Source of the DNA: Nevskiaceae bacterium
Lineage (GTDB): Bacteria > Pseudomonadota > Gammaproteobacteria > Nevskiales > Nevskiaceae
Length of the DNA: 47,406 nucleotides
NCBI GenBank assembly: GCA_008012115.1
Contig: SSEB01000010.1
Location: 1-47,406, forward strand
Reading direction: 5' to 3'
The notes under the pieces are model-generated. The model was not told the DNA's origin and ran no database searches. It saw only the letters and a program-made list of their open reading frames with translations. Below, piece after piece: positions 17,823 to 29,177 of this stretch. Position numbers and translations under genes: made by a program. Each line of letters starts with the position of its first letter. Positions within the stretch are counted from its first letter, which is position 1.

Positions 17823-18761
17823 TTAGACAGCCCTCCAAATATATCTGTTGGCATAGTTTTTCCACGGATAATCCTTCTGCTGAACTCCGCCGTTCGATAA
17901 GAAAACCGTGGGCAATGTGGAGTAGCGAACCTGCAGCAGCAGTCGCCTGCCGGTTAATGGCAGCTGGCCTTTATGAAGGCCATATGTGTCCTCCAAGAAG
18001 GCCAGCCCCCTAGGACCTGTGAAACGCACAATACGCTCGGCGCCAACAGTCTTCAGAACTTGGGCATCGTCATGACGACTACGCGCAAGAAGCTCATTGG
18101 TTTTGTGTGAGCCACGAACGAATGCATGCGGCCCAGAAGCGTTATCTACATCCGTCAGATACAGAAAAAGCTTGACGAACCTGATCGAGTCATTATCCCG
18201 ATGAAAATTCTCAGCCTCTTCTGGGCTCTCGTGGCCAGGGAGCGACCACCACGCCTGAATGCTATCAATCGTTGGCTCGCATCCCAGATAGTGACCGACA
18301 ACATCAAGAATTTCCGGATGGTTGGCCAGTCCATAAACCGCTGGAATTTTGACAATATCAAGGATCTGGGCCACATGCGTCTCATTAGGCGCATGGTCAA
18401 GATGAAAGGTGCCTGCCTGCTTCCGCCATGGGTCTATGCAGGGCATATTGACGATCTGAGCCGTGATGTTATGGATCCATGATGTAGAGACTACAGACGG
18501 CAAAAGGCAATATCCATCTTGCCGAAGAGATTGCAACATCCGCTTTTGCCCTTCATTCAGCCTTGTAAGCTGGCGCGGTAGAAAAGCACAGATTGCGCGA
18601 TTCAATGCGGCTCTAACTTTGGGCCTCCGTATTCTTTCCTGGATTCGATGAAAGATATGAACCCATAGGGGCGCGCGTTTACGATGAACGACAAAATCCA
18701 TAGTAGTCGCTTCAGAAGTACGAGCATCTATATCGAGTTGCATGAAATCTTGAGCAGGCAT
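17823..18761 (-). CDS. Phytanoyl-CoA dioxygenase (PhyH) family oxygenase
   Basis: A 312-residue Fe(II)/2-oxoglutarate dioxygenase, taking the ATG at 18761 (MPAQDFMQL); an in-frame TTG at 18812 is a weaker alternative. The facial triad is visible as HRD (His187, Asp189) and a distal His263 (GLHKG), with Arg273 placed to bind 2-oxoglutarate. Such enzymes hydroxylate diverse small molecules; in a glycan locus a hydroxylated acyl or sugar substituent is possible. It lies between the acyltransferase and KpsC/S-like genes in one orientation. Base composition is low-GC like its neighbours. Confidence 0.8.
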   Translation of the reverse strand: MPAQDFMQLDIDARTSEATTMDFVVHRKRAPLWVHIFHRIQERIRRPKVRAALNRAICAFLPRQLTRLNEGQKRMLQSLRQDGYCLLPSVVSTSWIHNITAQIVNMPCIDPWRKQAGTFHLDHAPNETHVAQILDIVKIPAVYGLANHPEILDVVGHYLGCEPTIDSIQAWWSLPGHESPEEAENFHRDNDSIRFVKLFLYLTDVDNASGPHAFVRGSHKTNELLARSRHDDAQVLKTVGAERIVRFTGPRGLAFLEDTYGLHKGQLPLTGRRLLLQVRYSTLPTVFLSNGGVQQKDYPWKNYANRYIWRAV

Positions 18762-18825
18762 CTTTTCGTTACGCCTTGATAGAAAACGACGACTGAATAT
18801 CAGCCAGGCCAAAAATCTCAGAGCC

Positions 18826-19335
18826 TCACAACTTCTTGTTCAGAATGCGTGGGGCCGTCCCAACAACAATTGCATTGGCAGCAACATCTTTAGTCACAAC
18901 AACACCAGCGCCGATCACTGCGCCCTCCCCGATCGTTACCCCACCCAGAACAATTGCGCGCGAACCAATCCAGGCTCCACGTTTTATCACGATCGACTTT
19001 CCAATATGGGGGTACGGAACTGGCGCAGACAGATCAAGGCCGGCCGTCTCGATAATTACACCTTGCGAAATACGAACATCGTCTTCAAGCGTGATATTGG
19101 CGTAGGCACCGATAGAGACATGTGGTCCAATAATAACTCTGTTCCCTAAAATCAAATTCTCCAGATATTTGAATTGCGTTGTGTTTGAAAAAACCAAATC
19201 TGGATGGCTGGGGAACAACCTTTTTTTTCGGGCAAGATAAATATACCTATCGTAGTAGTAAGAAAGCTTTTCCAGCGCTGCTGCAACGTAGATGCCCAGA
19301 GGATTCAGTACGACGGAAAGAATTAACTTTTTCAT
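18826..19335 (-). CDS. Left-handed beta-helix (hexapeptide) acyltransferase
   Basis: A 169-residue acyltransferase of the hexapeptide-repeat family (CatB/WbbJ/Maa-like). The repeats run through ILGNRVIIGPHVSIGAYANITLEDDVRISQGVII and IVIKRGAWIGSRAIVLGGVTIGEGAVIGAGVVVTKDV, with the usual ending IVVGTAPRIL. It should acetylate a sugar, probably an O-acetyl group on the repeat unit. The ATG at 19335 (MKKLILSVV) fits the family's N-terminus; a longer frame to 19428 would overlap wzx. It lies 31 nt downstream of wzx. Confidence 0.85.
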   Translation of the reverse strand: MKKLILSVVLNPLGIYVAAALEKLSYYYDRYIYLARKKRLFPSHPDLVFSNTTQFKYLENLILGNRVIIGPHVSIGAYANITLEDDVRISQGVIIETAGLDLSAPVPYPHIGKSIVIKRGAWIGSRAIVLGGVTIGEGAVIGAGVVVTKDVAANAIVVGTAPRILNKKL

Positions 19336-19366
19336 GGCAGTCTTTGAACCTTTGATTATCTGGCCG

Positions 19367-20626
19367 TCAAGCTGGAATTTCGCCCCTGGAGTTGGCTGGC
19401 CCGGCCATGTACAGCTTGATTGCAGCAACGCATATAACTACCGCGATTTGAGTAACCAAAGCCCCCTGCAATCCATATACTGGAATCAAGGCAAGATCCC
19501 CGCCGAGGATGCATAACCCACTTAATAAATCCACCCAGAAAAGCCGTCGGTCATCATGGCGCGCGTAAAGCACAATGTGCGACACGCAACTGATAGCCAA
19601 TATCGTCTGAATTGCCAGCAGCATCGGGAGTAACGGAAACACCTGCGCATACTCTGGCCGAGCGATATATCTAAGAATGAAGGGCACTGCTGCCCAAATC
19701 GCAACGGATATCCCTGCGCACAACACAATAACTTGAGCATACAGCCGACGAGCAAGCATTTTCTCTCTAAGCGAGTCTTTCTTTGCAAAAGCCTCGATCA
19801 GCCTGGGCAGGTAAATCGCAATAAACCCGGCCTGCACAAAGCTTTGGATGATGCCGCCAAAATTCTGTAAGACTCCATATACCGCCAAGTCTGCAGTACC
19901 CATTTTCGCCTGGATAATCAACCTGTCTGCCTGATCGCGTAACAATGAAAATATAGCGATCCCATAATACCAACGTGCCTTTGCGGCGCCTTCAAACAGA
20001 AACCTCCAATTAAATCCCTCCGGGGACGTCAGATATCTCCTGAAGTCACCCAAGGCCGTTAGGCATATCAATACGGCAACGACGTCACCTGCCAACCAGC
20101 AGCTAGCGATAATATCGACCGGCCTGCCTGGAATCGGGACAGATGGGCTGCGCACCAACACATACGCTGCAGGCATCCACAGGCTGAGCCGAACAAGAGT
20201 CGCGGCATTGGCGGCGACATTGCGGCGCAGGATGATCGCGTAACGGCCCAGCTCGGTTGCTGCGAACTCGGCCACCAGCAGGGCGCAGACGATGCCCAGG
20301 TTGTAGCTGGACAAGCGGCCGATCGACCAGATACCCACAACTGCCAGAAGCAAGCCGACGGGCACCAGCAGGCAATCCACCCTGAAATGCCGCTGGATGA
20401 TCTGCCGCCGGGTGTCGATGTCTTCCGATGCCGCGAAACGCCGGGTCGCATAGGTGTGGAACTCGAGCCCGGTTACAAAAACGAAGATGGTGGCGATACT
20501 GCCCAGCAGCGTATACAGCCCGTATTCTTCAGGCGGCACCACCTTGACCAGCAGGACCACAAAAACAAAGCGCAGGGCCAGCGTAAGGCCCCTCAGCCCG
20601 ATCGAAAAAAGTCCTGTGAGTAACAA
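19367..20626 (-). CDS. wzx: Polysaccharide flippase (Wzx-like)
   Basis: A 419-residue polytopic membrane protein with about twelve hydrophobic segments and the N-terminal pattern of MOP-superfamily flippases (RGLTLALRFVFVVLLVKVVPPEEYGLYTLLGSI). It should flip the undecaprenyl-linked repeat unit to the periplasm. The only suitable start is TTG at 20626: the frame upstream is closed by the pseI stop, which is in the same frame eight codons earlier. It therefore depends on a weak start right after pseI. Confidence 0.85.
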   Translation of the reverse strand: MLLTGLFSIGLRGLTLALRFVFVVLLVKVVPPEEYGLYTLLGSIATIFVFVTGLEFHTYATRRFAASEDIDTRRQIIQRHFRVDCLLVPVGLLLAVVGIWSIGRLSSYNLGIVCALLVAEFAATELGRYAIILRRNVAANAATLVRLSLWMPAAYVLVRSPSVPIPGRPVDIIASCWLAGDVVAVLICLTALGDFRRYLTSPEGFNWRFLFEGAAKARWYYGIAIFSLLRDQADRLIIQAKMGTADLAVYGVLQNFGGIIQSFVQAGFIAIYLPRLIEAFAKKDSLREKMLARRLYAQVIVLCAGISVAIWAAVPFILRYIARPEYAQVFPLLPMLLAIQTILAISCVSHIVLYARHDDRRLFWVDLLSGLCILGGDLALIPVYGLQGALVTQIAVVICVAAIKLYMAGPANSRGEIPA

Positions 20627-20647
20627 TGGGCGGCACTCTGCACGAGG

Positions 20648-21700
20648 TTAGAAGAACGCGTCCCAGGTCAGCGGCGTGCCGCGCTTGAGGTCCCTGGCCA
20701 CCTTGCGCCCCAGCACCCGCTCGTAGTGCTTCGGGGCCAGCCCCAGGCCAGGACGTATGATCTTCACGTTCTGGGGCGAGATGGTCTCGCCAGCGCGGAT
20801 GTCTTTCGCCACGTAGATGGAGCGACGAAACACCTTGCTGTTTTCCTCAGCCTTGGTGGCGCCGTACCTGACCCGCCCCAGCGCCTGCCAGGCGCGCTCG
20901 GTTTCAACCACGAGGGCCTTCAACTCCTGCGGCTCCAGCGAGAAGGCGGAGTCGACACCGCCTTCGGCACGGCTGAGGGTGAAATGCTTCTCGACCACGG
21001 TGGCGCCCAACGCCACCGCAGCGACGGCGCCTCCCACCCCCATCGTGTGGTCCGACAGCCCGACCTCGCATCCAAAAAGATCCCTGAGGTGCGGAATCGT
21101 GCGCAGGTTGCTGTTTTCCGGACTGGCCGGATAGGTACTGGTGCACTTGAGCAGGATGAGGTCGCGGCACCCTGCTCCGCGCGCGGTCTCGACCGCTTCG
21201 TGCAGCTCGGCAATGCTGGCCATGCCGGTCGAGATGATCAGCGGCTTGCCGGTGGCCGCCACCTTTCTGATCAGTGGCAGGTCGTTGTTCTCGAACGATG
21301 CGATCTTGTAGCAAGGCACGTCGAGCTTCTCGAGAAAATCGACCGCGGTTTCGTCAAATGGTGTACTGAAGACAATCAGCCCCAACTTGCGCGCATGCTC
21401 AAAAAGTTTCGGGTGCCATTCCCACGGTGTGTAGGCTTCCTTGTAGAGCTCGTAGAGTGATTTGCCTTTCCAGAGACTGCCGGGGTTTGAGATGAAAAAC
21501 TCGCCTTCGGAGATATCCAGGGTCATGCCGTCGGCGGTATAGGTCTGCAGCTTGACCGCGTGCGCACCCGCCACCGCCGCCGCGTCGATGATAGCCATTG
21601 CCCGCTCGAGCGACTGGTTATGGTTGCCGGACATTTCGGCAATGATGAAAGGCGGCTGGTCCGCGCCGATTGCGCGATTTCCGATTCTGATGGATGACAT
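20648..21700 (-). CDS. pseI: Pseudaminic acid synthase (NeuB family)
   Basis: A 350-residue NeuB-family synthase that condenses a 2,4-diacetamido-trideoxyhexose with phosphoenolpyruvate to a nonulosonic acid. Visible features: AEMSGNHNQS (21-30), YKIASFENND, LLKCTSTYP, GLSDHTMG and VVEKHFTLSR in the TIM barrel, and a C-terminal SAF antifreeze-like domain (from about 290, SIYVAKDIRAGETI). ENND and the pse context favour PseI over sialic-acid NeuB. It starts at the ATG at 21700, overlapping the pseG-pseH stop by one base (TAATG), so translation is coupled. Confidence 0.92.
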   Translation of the reverse strand: MSSIRIGNRAIGADQPPFIIAEMSGNHNQSLERAMAIIDAAAVAGAHAVKLQTYTADGMTLDISEGEFFISNPGSLWKGKSLYELYKEAYTPWEWHPKLFEHARKLGLIVFSTPFDETAVDFLEKLDVPCYKIASFENNDLPLIRKVAATGKPLIISTGMASIAELHEAVETARGAGCRDLILLKCTSTYPASPENSNLRTIPHLRDLFGCEVGLSDHTMGVGGAVAAVALGATVVEKHFTLSRAEGGVDSAFSLEPQELKALVVETERAWQALGRVRYGATKAEENSKVFRRSIYVAKDIRAGETISPQNVKIIRPGLGLAPKHYERVLGRKVARDLKRGTPLTWDAFF

Positions 21701-23229
21701 TAGTGAAGCACCTTCTCGTAATTGCTCGACTTCAGCGAGAACCCGGCCTCCAAAAAGAGCTTTTCGGAAGGAACGTTTCCGCTGACAACGGTTGCCAATA
21801 TTCTGATTGTTTCGGGCTTGTACGTCTTAAGCCAGCACTCTCCTTCGCGGAGTATGGCGCGGCCCCACCCTTGCCCCTGGGATCGTGGTGTCAGATAGAT
21901 CGACACGGTCGCTTGCGCCGGCTCGAAATCGAACCGCAGCACACCCACCGTCTCGCCGTCGTATTCGGCAAGCAGCAAGGCCCGCGACTGCGCCTGCAAG
22001 GTGTCGGTATACCAGCGGTCGTGTGCTTCGCGCGGGATCGGCTTCGGGTTGAGGGAATTCTCGACCACCAAGGGAGCATTGCGCCACTCGAAAACCGAAT
22101 CGCGGTCCTTCTCCGCAGCGGCCCGCAGGGTGACGCGCTGCTCCAGCAGTAGCGCGGTTACACGCCTCAAACCCCGGCCATCCGCAAGCGCCGAGTTGCA
22201 CCTGGACATGCTGCGCATCAGCGCAGGCTGAGAAATCAGTACGTCGACAGTACGACGCAGGTCATCCTCGATCGAGGCGGAGGGAGTCACCCTGAGAACG
22301 GCGCCATGCTCCGCCAGTTCCGCGGAAACCGCCATTTGATTTTCGGCCACCGGCACCAGCACGGCCGGCAGCCCCAGGCAGGCGCGCTCCCAGCTGGCGC
22401 TGCCGCCGGCGCCGATGGCGAGATCGGAAGCGGCCATGAGCTGCGCCATCCTGTCCGTTCCGGGATGCAGGGTGAGCGCGGGGTGAAGCGCGCATAAATC
22501 CTTGACCCGGTCAAAATCCGGACAGGCGGGGCTGACCACGACATCCACACTCATATCCCGTTGCAGCAATGGGATCAGCGCACGAACCGCTGGCAGTGTG
22601 ACGCCTGCCGCATCGACGCCTCCCATGAAAACCAGAATCTTCTCGACCCGCCCATCGCGGACACGGACGTTACGCCGGGCCTGCTGGAACTCCGGTCTCA
22701 TCAAAGCGTAGGCAGGCCCCAGCAACAGGCGAGCGTCCGGACTCACCAGCGCTTTGTAACGCCCTTCGGGGCGCTCAAAAAGATTCTGGTCCAGAAGCAG
22801 GTCGCAATCGTGCACACGATCTGCGAGGTCGTCGATGACCATGATCTTGCGGACCCGACCGCGCAAGGCCCGCTCCCAATCGCGTTCCAAGGCGTAGTGA
22901 TCCACGACCAGCCAATCGATCTCGCCCAGGCCATCCAGGGCAGCGAGAGTCTGTTCGGCGTCGGTTTCCCAGTGCACGCCCAGCCAGTCGGCGTGCGGCG
23001 TGTCATTTCCGGCTGTAGCCGATCGCAGGGGCCGAGGCAGGGACAGCAATGTGATTCCCGCAGAACGGATCAACTCCGCTTGGTCTCCGTGCAGGCTGCG
23101 GCTTACAAAAACAACCTGTGCACCGCGCTCGGCCAAAGCTTGCGCCAATGCCAGGCAGCGGCGCACATGGCCCGTCCCTATGGCGCTCGATGCGTCCGTG
23201 CGGAATACGGCGCGGATCTTGCTGTTCAT
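21700..23229 (-). CDS. Fused PseG hydrolase and PseH-like N-acetyltransferase
   Basis: A 509-residue two-domain protein. Residues 1 to about 350 are PseG, the UDP-sugar hydrolase releasing 2,4-diacetamido-2,4,6-trideoxy-L-altrose: GTGHVRR (18-24) holds the catalytic His21, and GAGGSASWERACLGLPA is the UDP-binding end. Residues about 365-509 form a GNAT acetyltransferase (acetyl-CoA loop QGQGWG at 451-456, then SGNVPSEKLFLEAGF), which fits PseH, the enzyme acetylating the 4-amino group before PseG acts. In Campylobacter and Helicobacter these are separate genes. It ends in TAATG with pseI, and starts 11 nt after the aminotransferase stop. Confidence 0.9.
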   Translation of the reverse strand: MNSKIRAVFRTDASSAIGTGHVRRCLALAQALAERGAQVVFVSRSLHGDQAELIRSAGITLLSLPRPLRSATAGNDTPHADWLGVHWETDAEQTLAALDGLGEIDWLVVDHYALERDWERALRGRVRKIMVIDDLADRVHDCDLLLDQNLFERPEGRYKALVSPDARLLLGPAYALMRPEFQQARRNVRVRDGRVEKILVFMGGVDAAGVTLPAVRALIPLLQRDMSVDVVVSPACPDFDRVKDLCALHPALTLHPGTDRMAQLMAASDLAIGAGGSASWERACLGLPAVLVPVAENQMAVSAELAEHGAVLRVTPSASIEDDLRRTVDVLISQPALMRSMSRCNSALADGRGLRRVTALLLEQRVTLRAAAEKDRDSVFEWRNAPLVVENSLNPKPIPREAHDRWYTDTLQAQSRALLLAEYDGETVGVLRFDFEPAQATVSIYLTPRSQGQGWGRAILREGECWLKTYKPETIRILATVVSGNVPSEKLFLEAGFSLKSSNYEKVLH

Positions 23230-23240
23230 GCCATCCGCGA

Positions 23241-24542
23241 CTACCGCACCTTGAACAGGGGCGTCAGCACCTTGCAGTGCAATTGCTCGGTGAGGTTTTC
23301 CTTGGCGAGCGCCAAAGAGAGCTTTGCCAGCACCTCGTCATAAGCCGTGGTCAACGCGCGGATATCCTCGTCGTCATGCGCATAGCTGATGTTGTGCGTT
23401 CCCAGCATCAGGATGCCGCGCGCAAACATCTCCTGGAGCAGGAAGGTCTTGATCTCGAACTGGCTGTAGCGGGCGGTATCGGCGACGTTAAGAAAACTCC
23501 AGCTCGGGTGGCCGCTCAGGCGGAATACTTGATCCAGTCCGTGCCGAGCGACAACTGCGGCGACATCGTCCAGCACTTTCTGCCCTTGGCGGTGAATCGA
23601 CTGTAAAACCCCATGGCTGTCCATCTTGTCGAGAACGGCGCGGGTCGCCGCCAGGGACAAGGCCTCTCCGCCGAAAGTGAAGGAGAAGAATATTTCCTCC
23701 ATCAATTTCATGTACTCGCGGCGGCCGACGACGATTGACAGAGGAAATCCGTTTGCGACGCCTTTTCCGAATGTCGCAAGGTCCGGCGTGATGCCAAACA
23801 ATTCCTGCGCGCCGCCGCGCGCGTAGCGGAACCCGGTAATCGTCTCATCAAAAATCAGCAGGGCTCCGTGCGCATGCGCGCGGTCTCTCACCGCCTCAAG
23901 GAACCCGGGCGCGGGCCACACGACATTCATCGGCTCCATGATCACCGCGGCGAACTGCCCAGGGTGCTCGTCGAACAGCCGCTGCAGGGAATCGATGTCG
24001 TTATAGACAAACTTGTGAGTCAGCTCCTTGGTCGCCGCCGGCACGCCAAGATCCCGGGTCGTAGAGCCGATATACCAGTCCTGCCAGCCGTGATAGCCGC
24101 ACACCGCCACGCGATCACACCCGGTATATGCGCGTGCGATGCGTACCGCTCCCGCCGTCGCGTCGGAGCCGTTCTTGCCGAAACGGACCTGCTCCGCGCA
24201 TGGCACCCTGTCGACGATTCTTTCCGCCACCTCGGCTTCCAGCGTGTGAGGCAGTGAAAAACTGACGCCGCTGGCAAGCTGCCGGGTTACGGCAGCATCG
24301 ACATCTGGGTCTCCGTAGCCGAGGGAAACCGCGAGCAGCCCGTTAATGAAGTCAATGTACCGGTTGCCGTCGACATCCCAGACTTTGCTGCCTTGGCCCC
24401 GCGTTAAAAACAGCGGCGAGACGCCGACCGGAAAGGACGTCCGGCTCTTGCTGAAAGTCTGGGATCCAAGCGGGATGGTCCTCTCGGCCCTCTCGAGCCA
24501 TTTGACCGAATTTTCATAACGGGCTGTTGATGAGTCATTCAT
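23241..24542 (-). CDS. Class III (glutamate-1-semialdehyde-type) aminotransferase
   Basis: A 433-residue PLP-dependent aminotransferase. It has NGSDATAGAVRIARA (124-138), the FDE cofactor motif (231-233) and the PLP lysine in FGKGVANGFP (Lys260). The overall pattern is that of glutamate-1-semialdehyde aminomutase relatives found in surface-sugar clusters, not of HemL itself, since the locus is all glycan genes. PseC already supplies the standard 4-amino group, so this enzyme suggests a further amino substitution on the nonulosonic acid or another sugar. It lies between the spsF-like and pseG-pseH genes in the same run. Confidence 0.82.
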   Translation of the reverse strand: MNDSSTARYENSVKWLERAERTIPLGSQTFSKSRTSFPVGVSPLFLTRGQGSKVWDVDGNRYIDFINGLLAVSLGYGDPDVDAAVTRQLASGVSFSLPHTLEAEVAERIVDRVPCAEQVRFGKNGSDATAGAVRIARAYTGCDRVAVCGYHGWQDWYIGSTTRDLGVPAATKELTHKFVYNDIDSLQRLFDEHPGQFAAVIMEPMNVVWPAPGFLEAVRDRAHAHGALLIFDETITGFRYARGGAQELFGITPDLATFGKGVANGFPLSIVVGRREYMKLMEEIFFSFTFGGEALSLAATRAVLDKMDSHGVLQSIHRQGQKVLDDVAAVVARHGLDQVFRLSGHPSWSFLNVADTARYSQFEIKTFLLQEMFARGILMLGTHNISYAHDDEDIRALTTAYDEVLAKLSLALAKENLTEQLHCKVLTPLFKVR

Positions 24543-24558
24543 TGATCATGCTTTGCAT

Positions 24559-25278
24559 TCACGAGGCCGCATGGGCCTCATTGATCGCGCCGATTGCAGG
24601 CTGCCGCTGCAAGAGGGCCAGTACATCCGATGTCGAAAATGTCGGATTCGACGGATATAGAGTCTCGTATACCTTTGTTACAAAATCGAAATCCGCCGCG
24701 TAATCGACCGTCCAGCGCAACTTCGACCAATCTAGCTTGCCTTTGAGAACGCCCTTGCGAAACGGGGACTTCTCCGCGTACAGGTAGGGAGTAACGTGCT
24801 CACGCTCGTAATCGCTCTGCGCACTACGGAAAGCCCGCGCAAGAGCTTCGAAGGTAAAGATCTCGGCATCGAGCCCGTTGGGATACGTTCTCTCGATGAC
24901 ATTGGAGGTGTAATCGTTCGCCTGGGCTTGGTGCAACTCAACCAGTTGGTCGATGATTTCCGGATCGCTGAGAGGGCAATCGCCGGTCAGGCGCAAAATG
25001 TGCTCGGGCTTGTATTGGACCGCCGCGTGATAGTAGCGGCCCAGCACATCGTTGAGATCTCCACGGAAGCAGTCGATGCCCTCTCCGCGGCAGAGCTCGG
25101 CAATCGCATCGTCGGACGGCTCGATACTGGTCGCGACGACCAAGCCGGTAACGCGCTTTGCGCGCTTGATTCGTTCGATCTGACGGAACAGCATCGGACG
25201 GCCCAGTATCGGCTTGAGGACCTTTCCCGGCAGGCGCGTGGAACTGGTCCGCGCCTGCAAAATGCACAATACCTTCAT
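24559..25278 (-). CDS. SpsF-like cytidylyltransferase (probable CMP-nonulosonate synthase)
   Basis: A 239-residue nucleotidyltransferase of the SpsF family. The N-terminal NTP-binding stretch is QARTSSTRLPGKVL (8-21), then LRLTGDCPLSDPEI and NGLDAEIFTFEAL. In Bacillus subtilis spsF sits in a spore-coat glycan operon with pse-like and rhamnose genes. It is the only cytidylyltransferase candidate here and stands where PseF would be, so activation of the nonulosonic acid with CTP is inferred. The start at 25278 follows a GGAGGGG; a GTG immediately upstream is equivalent. Confidence 0.82.
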   Translation of the reverse strand: MKVLCILQARTSSTRLPGKVLKPILGRPMLFRQIERIKRAKRVTGLVVATSIEPSDDAIAELCRGEGIDCFRGDLNDVLGRYYHAAVQYKPEHILRLTGDCPLSDPEIIDQLVELHQAQANDYTSNVIERTYPNGLDAEIFTFEALARAFRSAQSDYEREHVTPYLYAEKSPFRKGVLKGKLDWSKLRWTVDYAADFDFVTKVYETLYPSNPTFSTSDVLALLQRQPAIGAINEAHAAS

Positions 25279-25305
25279 CACCCCTCCCCCGCCCTCGTGA
25301 ACTCA

Positions 25306-27476
<2,171 letters not shown>

Positions 27477-27735
27477 TCACATGGATTGCTTGTCAATAGT
27501 GGGGGTGCGAAAACGCAGGTGCAAGCAGTTGCCAAGCACCTGAAAATCTCCGCAACGAATCAATTGGCCTTTCTGCACTCATCAATAGATAATTCGCACC
27601 GCTCTTGTTTGGCAGCGCAATAATACAAGCACAGACAAAATAGTACACATCAAAAGAATAATTTCTTATCGATCCATGGGCAGGCCCAGATGCCAGCTAG
27701 CTTTCGCTTTGGCATGGGAAGAAAAATAATATTTT

Positions 27736-28287
27736 TCAATCAAATAGCTCAGCGTCAGATAAAAGGCAGCCATTGGCATCCTTGATGGCCAATTTCGGTT
27801 TTTCTGCCAGTGGCCAATTGATCGCGATCGACGGGTCGCTCCATACCAAAGTACGCTCGCAATGCGACGTCCAGTAATCCGTAGTTTTATATAGAAATTG
27901 GACGGCTTCACTGATGGCGAGGAAACCGTGTGCGAACCCCGGGGGGATCCAAAGTTGGCGCCGATTCTCGGCGCTCAAACAAACTCCCACCCATGAACCG
28001 AAACTCTTTGAGGATCGCCTAATGTCAACAGCGACATCAAAAACTTCACCACTAACTACCCTTACGAGCTTACCTTGAGGATTGCAAATTTGATAGTGCA
28101 GCCCCCTTAAAACGCCTCTGTTCGATAAGCTATGGTTGTCTTGAACAAAAGTAACATCGAGCCCGGTAGCTGACCTGAAATCTCTTTGATTGAAACTTTC
28201 ATAAAAGTAGCCACGATCATCGCCAAAAACCTTTGGCTCCAGAATCAGCACATCGGGAATACTCGTAGGAGTGACGGTGTAAGGCAT
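27736..28287 (-). CDS. rfbC: dTDP-4-dehydrorhamnose 3,5-epimerase
   Basis: RmlC-type epimerase of 183 residues, third enzyme of dTDP-L-rhamnose synthesis. The cupin motif region RGLHYQ (61-66) holds the catalytic His64. DRGYFYESFN and IPPGFAHGFLA are the other conserved stretches; the length is normal. The ATG at 28287 is 6 nt after the rfbA stop. Its 3' side is a low-GC spacer of about 270 bp before pseB, with no clear terminator, so transcription may continue into the pse genes. Confidence 0.95.
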   Translation of the reverse strand: MPYTVTPTSIPDVLILEPKVFGDDRGYFYESFNQRDFRSATGLDVTFVQDNHSLSNRGVLRGLHYQICNPQGKLVRVVSGEVFDVAVDIRRSSKSFGSWVGVCLSAENRRQLWIPPGFAHGFLAISEAVQFLYKTTDYWTSHCERTLVWSDPSIAINWPLAEKPKLAIKDANGCLLSDAELFD

Positions 28288-28293
28288 CGCGCG

Positions 28294-29169
28294 TCACCTC
28301 AGTAAGCCAAGCAAATACCGTCCGTAGCCATTCTTTTTCAAAGGCTCGGCCAAAGCCTGCAAATGCTCTGCGGTAATCCAGCCTTGACGGAAAGCGATCT
28401 CTTCGGGACATGCCACTTGCAAACCTTGGCGCTTCTGCAGTGTGGCGATGAAGCTGGACGCTTCCAAGAGACTATCGTGTGTGCCGGTATCCAACCAAGC
28501 ATACCCTCTCCCCATGACTTCCACAGTGAGCTGCTTCTTCTCCAGGTACCATTTGTTGACATCGGTAATTTCAAGCTCGCCCCTATCTGAGGGCATTACA
28601 TTTGACGCAATGTCGCAGACCTGCTGATCGTAGAAGTACAGGCCCGTAACCGCATAATTGCTTCTAGGGCGCAGCGGCTTCTCTTCGATGCTCACGGCGC
28701 GCTGCTGACCATCGAACTCAACGACGCCGTATCGCTCTGGATCGTGCACGTGATACGCAAAAACGCTGGCGCCAGCAGTACGAGCATTGGCATCTCTCAA
28801 CTGCTTGACCAAGTCATGTCCGTAGAAGATGTTATCTCCCAGAACCAAGGCACTCGGATTGGAACCGATAAAATTCTTTCCAATGAGAAAGGCCTGAGCA
28901 AGACCATCGGGCCTGGGTTGCACTGCGTATTGAATGTTGATGCCCCAGCGAGAGCCATCTTCAAGTAACTCTGAAAAGCGTGGGGTATCTTTGGGTGTAC
29001 TGATCAGCAACACATCGCGAATGCCGCTGAGCATCAACGTGCTCAACGGGTAATAGACCATCGGCTTATCGTAAACCGGCATCAACTGTTTACTGACTGC
29101 TTGAGTCACGGGATAGAGCCTCGTCCCCGCCCCTCCAGCCAAAATAATTCCCTTACGATTGTCGGCCAT
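28294..29169 (-). CDS. rfbA: Glucose-1-phosphate thymidylyltransferase
   Basis: RmlA, first enzyme of dTDP-L-rhamnose synthesis, making dTDP-glucose. It has 291 residues from the ATG at 29169, matching the usual length. The nucleotide-binding motif is GGAGTRLYP (12-20), then [20 protein letters not shown] and, further on, [19 protein letters not shown]. An in-frame GTG at 29181 that overlaps the rfbD stop (GTGA) is an alternative start. It lies between rfbD and rfbC in one run. Confidence 0.95.
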   Translation of the reverse strand: MADNRKGIILAGGAGTRLYPVTQAVSKQLMPVYDKPMVYYPLSTLMLSGIRDVLLISTPKDTPRFSELLEDGSRWGINIQYAVQPRPDGLAQAFLIGKNFIGSNPSALVLGDNIFYGHDLVKQLRDANARTAGASVFAYHVHDPERYGVVEFDGQQRAVSIEEKPLRPRSNYAVTGLYFYDQQVCDIASNVMPSDRGELEITDVNKWYLEKKQLTVEVMGRGYAWLDTGTHDSLLEASSFIATLQKRQGLQVACPEEIAFRQGWITAEHLQALAEPLKKNGYGRYLLGLLR

Positions 29170-29177
29170 GGCGATGT

